This document shows positions 7,600 to 15,830 of a stretch of 64,000 nucleotides of DNA, piece by piece. The stretch lies in contig NZ_CP120737.1 of the NCBI RefSeq assembly GCF_029581195.1, forward strand, positions 372,001 to 436,000, in the 5' to 3' direction. The stretch's first letter is position 1. Each line of letters opens with the position of its first letter. The notes beneath the pieces were generated by a model that saw only the letters and a program-made list of their open reading frames with translations, did no database searches and was not told where the DNA came from. Source of the stretch: Solwaraspora sp. WMMD791 (GTDB taxonomy: Bacteria; Actinomycetota; Actinomycetes; Mycobacteriales; Micromonosporaceae). The translations under genes and the position numbers were made by a program.

Positions 7600-9347
7600 C
7601 CGGCGCCGCGTACCCGCGCCAGGCCCGCACCGGGCCGGCGCGGGCCCTGCCGATCCTCGGCTGGCGGCGCGGCTACGACCGCCAGGTGCTGCGTCACGAC
7701 CTGATCGCCGGCCTGACCGTCGCCGTCATGCTGGTGCCGCAGAGCATGGCGTACGCCGCCCTGGCCGGCATGCCACCGGTCACCGGCCTCTACGCCGCCA
7801 CCGTGCCGGTCCTGGTGTACGCCCTGCTCGGCACCTCCGGCTCGCTCGCCGTCGGCCCGGTCGCGATCACCGCGCTGATGACCGCCACCGCTCTGGCACC
7901 CCTGGCCGACGGCGATCCCGGCCGGTTCGCCGCCCTCGCCGGCCTGCTCGCGCTGCTGGTCGGCGTCATCCAGGTGCTGATGGGGGTGCTGCGCCTCGGC
8001 GCGCTGGTCAACTTCATGTCCCACTCGGTGCTGTCCGGCTTCACCTCGGCCGCCGCGCTCGTCATCGCCGCCAGCCAGCTCAAGGACCTGCTCGGGCTGC
8101 GGGCCGAGCGTGCCGAGAACCTGCCCGGCATCCTGGCCAGCCTGTGGCGGGCCGCCGCGACGATCCACCCGCTCACCGTGGCGGTCGCCGGGGTCAGCAT
8201 CGCCGGGCTGCTCCTGCTGCGCCGATACGTACCGAAGCTGCCCGGCGCGTTGCTGGTCGTCGCCGCCGTCACCGCGGTCAGCGCCGTCCTGGCCCTCGGC
8301 GACCGTGGCGTACCGATCCTGCGGGACGTGCCGAGCGGGCTGCCGGTGCCGGACCTGCCGTCGATCGCCCTGGCCGACGTACGGGCCCTGCTGCCGGCGG
8401 CGGTCGCGATCGCCCTGGTCGCCTACATGGAGGGCATCGCGGTGGCCAAGTCGCTGGCCGCCCGGTCCCGCCAGCACGTCGACCCGAACGCCGAACTCGT
8501 CGCCGTGGGCGCGGCGAACGTCGCCGCCGGCGCCTTCCACGCCTTCCCGGTGGCCGGCGGGTTCTCCCGCAGCGCCGTCAACTTCTCCGCCGGGGCCCGC
8601 ACCCCGGTCGCGTCGGTGGTCACCGCCGCCGTCGTGGCGGCCACCGCGCTGCTGCTCACCCCGGCCTTCCACCACCTGCCCAAGGCGGTGCTCGGGGCGA
8701 TCGTCGTGGTCGCCGTACTCGGTCTGGTCGACCACCGGGGTGCCTGGACGGCCTGGCGGACCCGGCGGGCCGACGGGGTCACCCTCGCCCTGACGTTCCT
8801 GGTCACCCTGGTCGCCGGGGTCGAGGCAGGGCTGGCCGTCGGCGTCGGGTTCAGCCTCGTGGTGTTCCTGCACCGGTCGGCCCGGCCGCACACCGCCGAA
8901 CTCGGCCGGGTCCCCGGCACCGCGACGTTCCGCAACGTCGCCCGCTACCAGGGGCTGGTCACCGACCCGCAGGTGGCGGTGCTGCGCATCGACGGCCCAC
9001 TGTACTTCGCCAACGCCGAGTACCTCGCCGACCAGCTGTCGGCACTCGCCGAGGACCGCCCGTCGCTGCGCGCCGTGGTGCTCGACGCCAGCGCGATCAG
9101 CGACGCCGACACCGACGGGGCGCACACCCTGGCGCAGGCCCGGGACCGGCTCGCCGGCCGGGGCGTGGCACTGCACCTGGCCACCGTGCGTGGCCCGGTC
9201 CGGGACCTGCTGACCCGCTCCGGCCTGTGGCCGGCGATGCGGGAGGCCGGCCAGCTGCATCCGGAGGTGGCCGACGCCGTCGACGCGACCGCCGGTACGC
9301 CGGCCGGCAGCGACCGGACACCCCGCCTGCCGCAGGAGGTGTACTGA
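7596..9347 (+). CDS. SulP-family anion transporter with STAS domain
   Basis: 583 residues. The N-terminal SulP/SLC26 core begins with the family signature region (VAVMLVPQSMAYAALAGMPP) and contains 10-14 membrane helices up to about residue 425. A C-terminal STAS domain occupies about 445-555 (VAVLRIDGPLYFANAEYL). SulP proteins import sulfate or bicarbonate. Here the flanking genes point both ways: rhodanese/persulfide genes upstream suggest sulfate or sulfite handling, while the carbonic-anhydrase-like gene 2 bp downstream suggests bicarbonate. Translation is coupled to the rhodanese gene (overlap 7596-7599). Confidence 0.92.
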   Translation: MTGAAYPRQARTGPARALPILGWRRGYDRQVLRHDLIAGLTVAVMLVPQSMAYAALAGMPPVTGLYAATVPVLVYALLGTSGSLAVGPVAITALMTATALAPLADGDPGRFAALAGLLALLVGVIQVLMGVLRLGALVNFMSHSVLSGFTSAAALVIAASQLKDLLGLRAERAENLPGILASLWRAAATIHPLTVAVAGVSIAGLLLLRRYVPKLPGALLVVAAVTAVSAVLALGDRGVPILRDVPSGLPVPDLPSIALADVRALLPAAVAIALVAYMEGIAVAKSLAARSRQHVDPNAELVAVGAANVAAGAFHAFPVAGGFSRSAVNFSAGARTPVASVVTAAVVAATALLLTPAFHHLPKAVLGAIVVVAVLGLVDHRGAWTAWRTRRADGVTLALTFLVTLVAGVEAGLAVGVGFSLVVFLHRSARPHTAELGRVPGTATFRNVARYQGLVTDPQVAVLRIDGPLYFANAEYLADQLSALAEDRPSLRAVVLDASAISDADTDGAHTLAQARDRLAGRGVALHLATVRGPVRDLLTRSGLWPAMREAGQLHPEVADAVDATAGTPAGSDRTPRLPQEVY

Positions 9348-9349
9348 CC

Positions 9350-9784
9350 ATGCCGGACCGGTTCGCCACCGTGGTGACCTGCATCGACGGCCGGATCCAC
9401 GGGCCACTCGGCCAGTGGGTCCGCGACCGGCTCGACGTCGATCACCTCGACCTGATCACCGCGCCGGGCGCCGACCGGGTGCTGGCCACCGCCGACCCGG
9501 CGGAGTTGACCCGGCTGCTGGACGCGGTCGGCGTCTCCCGGACCGCGCACGGCAGCGGCACCCTGGTGCTGGCCGGGCACGCCGACTGCGCCGGCAACCC
9601 GGTCAGCGAGGCCGAGCACCACGATCAGCTGCGCCGGGCCGCCATCCGGCTCGCCGCGCGCCTGCCCGAGCTGCGGATCCTCGCCGTACACACGGGCAGC
9701 TGCGGTACCGGATGCTGGCAGCCGCACCTGATCGACGATCGGGCACCGGCCGTCAACGCCACCGACCTGGAAGCCTGCGACTGA
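9350..9784 (+). CDS. Beta-carbonic-anhydrase-like protein
   Basis: 144 residues, shorter than typical beta-carbonic anhydrases (about 200). The zinc ligand pattern is visible: Cys11 with the Asp13/Arg15 dyad (CIDGR), then His77 and Cys80 (GHADC), as are the late Gly-Ser-Cys-Gly loop and a SEAEHH segment. The ATG lies 2 bp after the SulP stop and follows CAGGAGGTGTACTGACC. Small CA-like proteins fused or adjacent to SulP transporters are known, and the pair may feed CO2/bicarbonate exchange. Catalysis is not certain given the short length. Confidence 0.8.
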   Translation: MPDRFATVVTCIDGRIHGPLGQWVRDRLDVDHLDLITAPGADRVLATADPAELTRLLDAVGVSRTAHGSGTLVLAGHADCAGNPVSEAEHHDQLRRAAIRLAARLPELRILAVHTGSCGTGCWQPHLIDDRAPAVNATDLEACD

Positions 9785-9805
9785 TCGGGCCTTCGGCAAG
9801 CGCCA

Positions 9806-11032
9806 TCAGTCGCGGGCGACGACCGGGACAACGGATGCGACGCGATCGATCGACGGGGCGACCACGTCGTCCGGGGTGCCCGGCACCGACTGGTAGGCGC
9901 CGATGTCGCAGAAGACCACGCCCGGCCCGCGCCGGGGCGTGCCGTGTTGGTCGACCCCGTCGCAGAGCGGATGCTCGACCGCGATGGCGTTGCGGAGTAC
10001 GCTGCCCTCGCTCAACGCGTGACTCAGCGTCATCCCCTGCTGGGCCAGCGGAAGGAGCCCCATCTGCTCGCGGGGCACCGGCCTGCCACAGGTGCCGTCG
10101 TCACTGACGGTGAACTCCAGCCCGGGGTGCTCCGGGTCCACCACGCCGATGAGGACGCAGCTGCCGCCAGCGTTGCCGGCGAACACCGAAGCCTGCATGC
10201 CCAGCGCGTTGTTGAAGCTGACGAGGGCAGGGCGACCACGGTTCCCGGCGACTGTGGCGTGCGTGAGGAGCACCGGCCCGCCAGTGGCAAGAATGGCGCT
10301 TCCGTAGGAGCCCTCGGCGGTGTTCCCGGAGACGGTGGAGTCGTCGATCGTCAGCTGGCCGGGCCAGGCGAGGATTCCGCCACCGCCGAAGCCGCCCGTA
10401 CCGAGCTGCCGGTTCTCCGTGATCGCGGACCGTCGGATCGACGCCTTGTGAGTCGAGATGCCGCCGCCACCCGTGCGGGCGGAGTTGACGGTCACCACGC
10501 TGTCGACGAGGGTGATCTCGCCTGTGGAGTCGATGCCGCCCCCGCGATGGGTGGCCGCGTTGAACGCCACCCAGACCCGGGTGAGGGAGAGTACGCCGTC
10601 GCTGCGGATGCCGCCGCCGGACGGGTCCGAGTATCTGTCGCTGGTCGCCAGCCCGTTGGTGACGGCGAGGTCGGAAAGGGAGAGCTGCCCGCCCAGACCG
10701 GGGTGCTCGATCACCCGTCCGGCAGCCCGGCCATCGAGGACGGTGGCCAGCGTCCCGGAACCGATGATGCTGATCCACCGCGCGCCGGAGACGACGACGT
10801 TCTCCTGGAACCGGCCCGGGCCGATCCGGACGATGCCGTCGATCGCCAGCTGCCGCATGGCGTAGCTGACGGTGCGACATGGACTGACCTGTGGACAGGT
10901 GCCCACGTCCACGCCGGTGATCGTGACCCACACCTGGGTCGGGCTGGTTGCGCTCGCCGCGGTGGCGGTGGCGGTCATCGCGCACACCGCCGTCACCACG
11001 GCCGCGAGCATCCTGCCAGCGAACAGTCTCAT
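9806..11032 (-). CDS. Secreted right-handed beta-helix repeat protein
   Basis: 408 residues. A signal peptide is clear (MRLFAGRMLAAVVTAVCAM, cleavage likely after TAASA). The body has repeated short beta-coil units rich in Gly/Asn/Ser with GGGI and GN turns (for example DPSGGGIRSDG, TGGGGISTH, FGGGGILAW), as in pectate-lyase-like or Pmp-like beta-helix proteins. Four to six Cys are scattered, two in the N-terminal GTCPQVSPC. There is no recognisable catalytic motif; a surface or polysaccharide-binding role is possible. The gene is isolated, converging with the carbonic-anhydrase-like gene 21 bp away. Confidence 0.82.
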   Translation of the reverse strand: MRLFAGRMLAAVVTAVCAMTATATAASATSPTQVWVTITGVDVGTCPQVSPCRTVSYAMRQLAIDGIVRIGPGRFQENVVVSGARWISIIGSGTLATVLDGRAAGRVIEHPGLGGQLSLSDLAVTNGLATSDRYSDPSGGGIRSDGVLSLTRVWVAFNAATHRGGGIDSTGEITLVDSVVTVNSARTGGGGISTHKASIRRSAITENRQLGTGGFGGGGILAWPGQLTIDDSTVSGNTAEGSYGSAILATGGPVLLTHATVAGNRGRPALVSFNNALGMQASVFAGNAGGSCVLIGVVDPEHPGLEFTVSDDGTCGRPVPREQMGLLPLAQQGMTLSHALSEGSVLRNAIAVEHPLCDGVDQHGTPRRGPGVVFCDIGAYQSVPGTPDDVVAPSIDRVASVVPVVARD

Positions 11033-11122
11033 CGGTGCCTCCCCGGCCGATCGTCACATTGTGCCGGGACCCGATCTCTGACAGGTCACGCCGTCGGCCA
11101 TCGGACAGCGCACCGCGAGCGG

Positions 11123-12496
11123 TCAGAGCAGCGCGGTGAGGACCTTCGCGTACGCCGCCGGCACGTGGTGCGGACCGCCCGGCAGCAGTACGTCGGAGGC
11201 GTCGACCGCCGGCCACGCCTGCTCCGGCACCGCCGCCATCAGCTCACCGACCAGCGGGGCGTCCCGCCACTGCGACGAGGAGGCGAGCATCCGCAACGCG
11301 ACCAGGGACTCCTCGACCTCACCGACGCACTCGAACGGCTTGTGCCCGTCGACGCCGATCAGCTCCCGGAAACCGGCCAGCTGGGCCGGGTCGGCCAGCA
11401 GGTCGACACCGAAGATGCCGACCAGCCGGTCGCGGTCCATGAACGGCGCGAACGCCAGGAACACGAACCGGCACTTCGGGCACGCCCCGCACCAGCGTTC
11501 ACTGCGGTCACGCAGCTTGAAGGCCGCGTTGCAGCTGGTCACCACCGGGTCGTAGCCGGTCGACGCCGCGTACAGCTTGGCGATGTGCAGCTCGGACAGG
11601 GTCCGCAGCAGCGAGAAGTACGGCTCGGTCAGCCCGGCGTGGCCCTGCAACGCGGCCCGCAGCAGCCCCTCGGCCTCGACGCCCTTGGACCACTGGTGGT
11701 TGATCTCGTGACCGTTCCAGATCAGGTTCGGGTCGGACGCGGACCGCTCGTTGGACATCACCACCGGGCCGAGCCCGTGCAGCACCGCCGTACCGACCGC
11801 GATCAGCGAGTTGATCGCGGTCACCGGGATGTGCCCGTTGTACGCCCCGGCCGCGTTGAGGTCGAACAGCCGCGGGTCCAGCACCCGGCGGGCGGCCAGC
11901 GCCGGCAACCCGGAGGCGGCGTTCACCGCCACGATCACCGGGTTCGGGTTGACCGAGAACGGCACCGGGTCGAAGCCGGCCCGGCGCAGCGCCTCCAGCG
12001 TGACGATCGAGTCCTTGCCGCCGCCGACCGCCGACAACGGCCGCCGGTCGGCGGTGTCCACCGGTGTCGGCGGGGTCGGCACCCCGTCCGGCACGACGGG
12101 GGAGAGGTCGAGCACGTGCGGCAACGCGTTGCGGTACGCGTACTCGGCCAGGCCCTTGGTGTAGACGGCGGTGACCAGCGCGACCGCCTCGGCCCCCAGC
12201 GGCGCCGGCGCCACCAGCCGAGGCGGGGCCGCCGCCTTGTAGTAGCTGACCCCGGCGACCAGGTGCAGCAGCTCCAGCACCCGGCGGAACGTCGACCCCG
12301 GCCCGTTCGGCGGCGGGGTGGCCCCCTGCGGCATCGGGAAGGTGATCCGCTCGACGAAGGTCAGCTCGCCGCCGTCGTCGCCGGTGAGCGCGTAGCCCAG
12401 CTCGGCCACCCCGGTCACCGGGTCGAACTCCAGCGTGGGGAAGGTGAACGCGGTGAATCGTCCTAGCTCGTCACGGGTCACCCGTACCTCCTCCAC
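11123..12496 (-). CDS. murL: UDP-MurNAc-L-Ala-L-Glu epimerase (MurL)
   Basis: 457 residues. Distinctive features of the MurL family are visible: an SAVGGGKDSIVTLEAL P-loop-like motif near residue 170, a conserved NERSAS segment and a C-terminal WCGACPKCRFVFLAF cysteine cluster. MurL epimerises the terminal L-Glu of UDP-MurNAc-L-Ala-L-Glu to D-Glu using ATP, replacing the MurI/MurD route to D-Glu in peptidoglycan. The divergently transcribed neighbour is the matching ligase MurD2, the diagnostic pairing known from Xanthomonas and some actinomycetes. GTG 12496 is the first start. The intergenic space to murD2 is 84 bp. Confidence 0.92.
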   Translation of the reverse strand: MEEVRVTRDELGRFTAFTFPTLEFDPVTGVAELGYALTGDDGGELTFVERITFPMPQGATPPPNGPGSTFRRVLELLHLVAGVSYYKAAAPPRLVAPAPLGAEAVALVTAVYTKGLAEYAYRNALPHVLDLSPVVPDGVPTPPTPVDTADRRPLSAVGGGKDSIVTLEALRRAGFDPVPFSVNPNPVIVAVNAASGLPALAARRVLDPRLFDLNAAGAYNGHIPVTAINSLIAVGTAVLHGLGPVVMSNERSASDPNLIWNGHEINHQWSKGVEAEGLLRAALQGHAGLTEPYFSLLRTLSELHIAKLYAASTGYDPVVTSCNAAFKLRDRSERWCGACPKCRFVFLAFAPFMDRDRLVGIFGVDLLADPAQLAGFRELIGVDGHKPFECVGEVEESLVALRMLASSSQWRDAPLVGELMAAVPEQAWPAVDASDVLLPGGPHHVPAAYAKVLTALL

Positions 12497-12580
12497 TGAT
12501 CACCGACCAGACATACTAGTCCCGGTTTGCGCCCCCGATCCGGCGCCTGATGACATGCTTCGCAGTGGAGGAGATGACCG

Positions 12581-13939
12581 GTGCGCCTGGCTGACCTGCG
12601 TGGCCGATCCGTCGCGGTGTGGGGCACCGGCCGCGAGGGACGGGCCGCGGTGACCGCGATCGCCGCCCAGTCCCCGGCCGGGCTGGTCGCCGTCGACGAC
12701 AGCGCGACCGCCGCTCCGGCGGACTGGGACACCGGCACCGCGCCGCTGCACACCGGCGAGGACGGCTTCGCCCGACTGGCCGCCGCCGACGTCGTGGTCC
12801 GCTCACCGGGCGTGCCGCAGACCCACCCGTGGGTGGTACGGCTGCGTGAGCGTGGTGTGCCGATCACCGGCGGCACCGCGCTGTGGATGGCCGACCACGC
12901 CGCCCGCACCGTCGGTGTCACCGGCAGCAAGGGCAAGTCCACCACGTCCAGCCTGATCAGCCACCTGCTGACCGCACTGGGGCGGCCCAACGCATTCGGC
13001 GGCAACATCGGCGTACCGCTGCTGGCGATGCCCGAGGCCGACCTGTACGTGCTCGAACTGTCGTCGTACCAGTGCAGCGACCTGACCGACTCGCCCCGGA
13101 TCGCCGCCCTGACCTCGCTGTTCCCGGAGCATCTGGACTCGCACGGCAGCGAGGAACGCTACTACGCCGACAAGCTCAACATCATCGCGCACGGTCCGGA
13201 AACGATCATCTACAACGGTATGGATCCCCGGCTCGCCCGGCGGCTGCTCGGGGTCGAGGCGACCGCCGCCGGACTGCCCGACGGCTACCACGTGGCACCC
13301 GGCCCGGACGGCCGGCCGCACCTGCACCGGGCCGCCGAGCCGCTGTTCGCCCGCGCGGCGCTACCGCTGGCCGGCCGGCACAACGAAGGCAACCTCTGCG
13401 TGGCGTTGGCGGTGCTCGAAGCGCTCGGCGTCGACTGCGTCGCCGACCGGGACGCGATCGCCGACGCGGTCGCCGGCTTCGCCGGCCTGCCGCACCGGCT
13501 CGCCGAGATCCCCGACCCGTCCGGGCTGACCTTCGTCGACGACAGCATCTCCACCAGCCCTTACTCGGCGATGCACGCGATCGACGCGTACGCCGGCCGC
13601 CCGCTGACCGTCATCGTCGGCGGCACCGACCGGGGGCTCGACTACACGCCGCTGCGCGAGCACCTCGCCGAGTCGGAGCTGACGGTGATCGGCGTACCGG
13701 ACAGCGGGCCCCGGATCCTCGACACCCTGGCCGGGCTGCCCGGCGTCCGTACCGCGCACGCCGCCGACGTCGCGGCGGCCGTACGGCTGGCCCGTGAACT
13801 CACCCCGGACGGCGGGGTGGTGCTGCTGTCCCCGGCCGCCCCCAGCTACGGGCATTTCCGCAACTTCGAACACCGCTCCGAGGTTTTCGCCGCCGCCGTC
13901 CGCGACACCGCCCCCGCAGTGGGCGCGCATTCGGAGTAG
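12581..13939 (+). CDS. murD2: UDP-MurNAc-L-alanine--L-glutamate ligase (MurD2)
   Basis: 452 residues, a Mur ligase with the ATP loop GVTGSKGKSTTSSLIS (about residue 110), FGGNIGVPLL, the central ELSSYQ motif, a HxEGN-type segment (RHNEGNL) and the C-terminal DDSISTSP motif. It adds L-Glu to UDP-MurNAc-L-Ala; the adjacent MurL then makes the D-Glu stereoisomer. GTG 12581 follows a strong GGAGGAGATGACC ribosome site. The standard MurD would be elsewhere in the genome or absent; this cannot be judged from the window. Confidence 0.92.
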   Translation: MRLADLRGRSVAVWGTGREGRAAVTAIAAQSPAGLVAVDDSATAAPADWDTGTAPLHTGEDGFARLAAADVVVRSPGVPQTHPWVVRLRERGVPITGGTALWMADHAARTVGVTGSKGKSTTSSLISHLLTALGRPNAFGGNIGVPLLAMPEADLYVLELSSYQCSDLTDSPRIAALTSLFPEHLDSHGSEERYYADKLNIIAHGPETIIYNGMDPRLARRLLGVEATAAGLPDGYHVAPGPDGRPHLHRAAEPLFARAALPLAGRHNEGNLCVALAVLEALGVDCVADRDAIADAVAGFAGLPHRLAEIPDPSGLTFVDDSISTSPYSAMHAIDAYAGRPLTVIVGGTDRGLDYTPLREHLAESELTVIGVPDSGPRILDTLAGLPGVRTAHAADVAAAVRLARELTPDGGVVLLSPAAPSYGHFRNFEHRSEVFAAAVRDTAPAVGAHSE

Positions 13940-14131
13940 TGGCGAATTGACTGTGCGTGACCAACCGGTGGGCTGATGCCGATTCCGCCAGTATTCCTCT
14001 GAGGAATAATCATTCCCTACAGGAACAGTCGCAGGTCGCGATATGTCTCCCGCCCTGCCATCCCAGGCGACACCGCAGTTCCGGGAGGTTCCGTGTCGGG
14101 ACCGTCCGGTCTCGGTGCTATACACAGCAGC

Positions 14132-14395
14132 ATGCTTCGCGATCGGACAATCGCCTGTCTGCTGTTCGCTGTCGCCTTCTTCGGGCTGGTGATGCAGTGG
14201 ATCTATCCGTTCAGTGACATTCCCGATGCGGTGGGTATCGCCATCACCCTGGTCGCGGTGGCGAGCCTGTTCACCGGCGTACGGCTGTGGCTGCGCTCGT
14301 CGCGGCAACGCCCCGACGGCGACGACGTGGAGATGGAGTCGGACGGGACGGCAGACGTGGGCTCAGACGCGGGGGCGAGCGGCTCGGGCGACTGA
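14132..14395 (+). CDS. Small membrane protein, unknown function
   Basis: 87 residues from ATG 14132 (a GTG at 14093 is also possible, giving 100). Two hydrophobic helices (about 5-24 and 35-53) are followed by a basic stop-transfer segment (LRSSRQR) and an acidic Ser/Gly/Asp-rich tail. No family is recognised. It lies alone between murD2 and the aminotransferase gene. The 192 bp upstream of it contain no other gene. Confidence 0.55.
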   Translation: MLRDRTIACLLFAVAFFGLVMQWIYPFSDIPDAVGIAITLVAVASLFTGVRLWLRSSRQRPDGDDVEMESDGTADVGSDAGASGSGD

Positions 14396-14516
14396 CGCCG
14401 AGCAGCGAAGTGTCAGGTCGGGCCGGGTCAACCGCTACACGATGGCAGTTGCCGACGCCGACCCACGGTGAGAGGGTGCACCCACCGACATAACCGGGGA
14501 AGGGTGGCGCCACCAG

Positions 14517-15830
14517 ATGACCGCCGACGACCTGCTGGCCCGGCACCGGGCCGTCATGCCCAGCTGGATGCCGATCTACTACGCCGAACCCCTGGAGATC
14601 GTCGCCGGCTCCGGCCGCCGGGTCACCGGCGCCGACGGCCGCAGCTACCTGGACTTCTTCGGCGGCGTACTGACCAACATGATCGGCTACGACATCCCGG
14701 AGATCCGCGACGCGGTGCAACGCCAGCTCGCCACCGGCATCGTGCACACCTCCACCCTGTACCTGATCCGCCATCAGGTCGAGCTGGCCGAACGGATCGC
14801 CGCGCTCTCCGGCATCGCCGACGCCCGGGTCTTCTTCACCAACTCCGGTACCGAAGCCAACGAAGCGGCGCTGCTGGCCGCCACCAACTACCGCCGGTCG
14901 CACCAGATCCTCGCCGTCCGCAACAGCTACCACGGCCGGTCGTACGCGACGATGGGCATCACCGGGCACCGCAGCTGGTCGGCCAGCGCCCTCAACCCGC
15001 TGCAGGTCGCCTGGCTGCACTCCGGTGACCGGCTGCGCGGCCTGCTGGCCCGGCTCGGCCCCGACGCCCAGCTCGACGCCGCCGTCGAAGACCTGCGCGA
15101 AGTCCTCGCCACCCAGACCGCCGGCGACGTCGCCTGCCTGATCGCCGAGCCGATCCAAGGCGTCGGCGGCTTCGTGCACGGCCCCGACGGGCTGCTCGGC
15201 GAATGGAAGAAGGTCCTCGACGAGTCCGGCATCCTGCTCATCTCCGACGAGGTGCAGACCGGCTGGGGCCGCACCGGCGAACACTTCTGGGGCTACCAGG
15301 CCCACGGCGTCGTACCGGACCTGCTGACCTTCGCCAAGGGCATCGGCAACGGCTTCGCCCTGGCCGGCGTCGTCGGCCGCGCCGACGTCATGGACGCCGT
15401 ACCGGCGATCTCGTTCTCCACCTTCGGCGGCAACCCGGTCAGCACCGCCGCCGGCGTCGCCGTCCTCGACTACCTGCGCGACCACGACCTGCAGGCCAAC
15501 GCCGCCCGCACCGGCGAGCTGCTGCGTACCGGGCTGACCGAGGCGGCCGCCGCACATCCGATCGTCGGCGAGGTACGCGGCAAGGGCCTGATGCTGGCCG
15601 TCGAGTTCGTCCGCCCCGGCACCCGCGAGCCGGACCCGGCCGCGACCACCGCCGTGTTCGAGGCCTGCCGCGCCGGCGGGCTACTGGTCGGCAAGGGCGG
15701 CCTGTACGGCAACGTGCTACGGATGGGGCCACCGTTGACGCTCACCGACGACGAGGCCCGCGAAGGGCTGGCGATCCTGGTCGACGCGATCGCGTCGGTG
15801 TCGGCGACTGCCGTGGCAGGTGCCGCGTGA
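14517..15830 (+). CDS. Class III PLP-dependent aminotransferase
   Basis: 437 residues. The class III features are present: NSGTEANEAALLAA, the EPIQGVGG loop, the SDEVQTGWGRTG motif and the PLP lysine Lys274 in TFAKGIGNG. The closest functional groups are 4-aminobutyrate, beta-alanine:pyruvate and AGXT2-type transaminases, which give a semialdehyde. The next gene overlaps by 4 bp (GTGA) and encodes a CoA-acylating semialdehyde dehydrogenase, so the pair probably degrades a beta-amino acid (beta-alanine or beta-aminoisobutyrate) to an acyl-CoA. Confidence 0.9.
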   Translation: MTADDLLARHRAVMPSWMPIYYAEPLEIVAGSGRRVTGADGRSYLDFFGGVLTNMIGYDIPEIRDAVQRQLATGIVHTSTLYLIRHQVELAERIAALSGIADARVFFTNSGTEANEAALLAATNYRRSHQILAVRNSYHGRSYATMGITGHRSWSASALNPLQVAWLHSGDRLRGLLARLGPDAQLDAAVEDLREVLATQTAGDVACLIAEPIQGVGGFVHGPDGLLGEWKKVLDESGILLISDEVQTGWGRTGEHFWGYQAHGVVPDLLTFAKGIGNGFALAGVVGRADVMDAVPAISFSTFGGNPVSTAAGVAVLDYLRDHDLQANAARTGELLRTGLTEAAAAHPIVGEVRGKGLMLAVEFVRPGTREPDPAATTAVFEACRAGGLLVGKGGLYGNVLRMGPPLTLTDDEAREGLAILVDAIASVSATAVAGAA

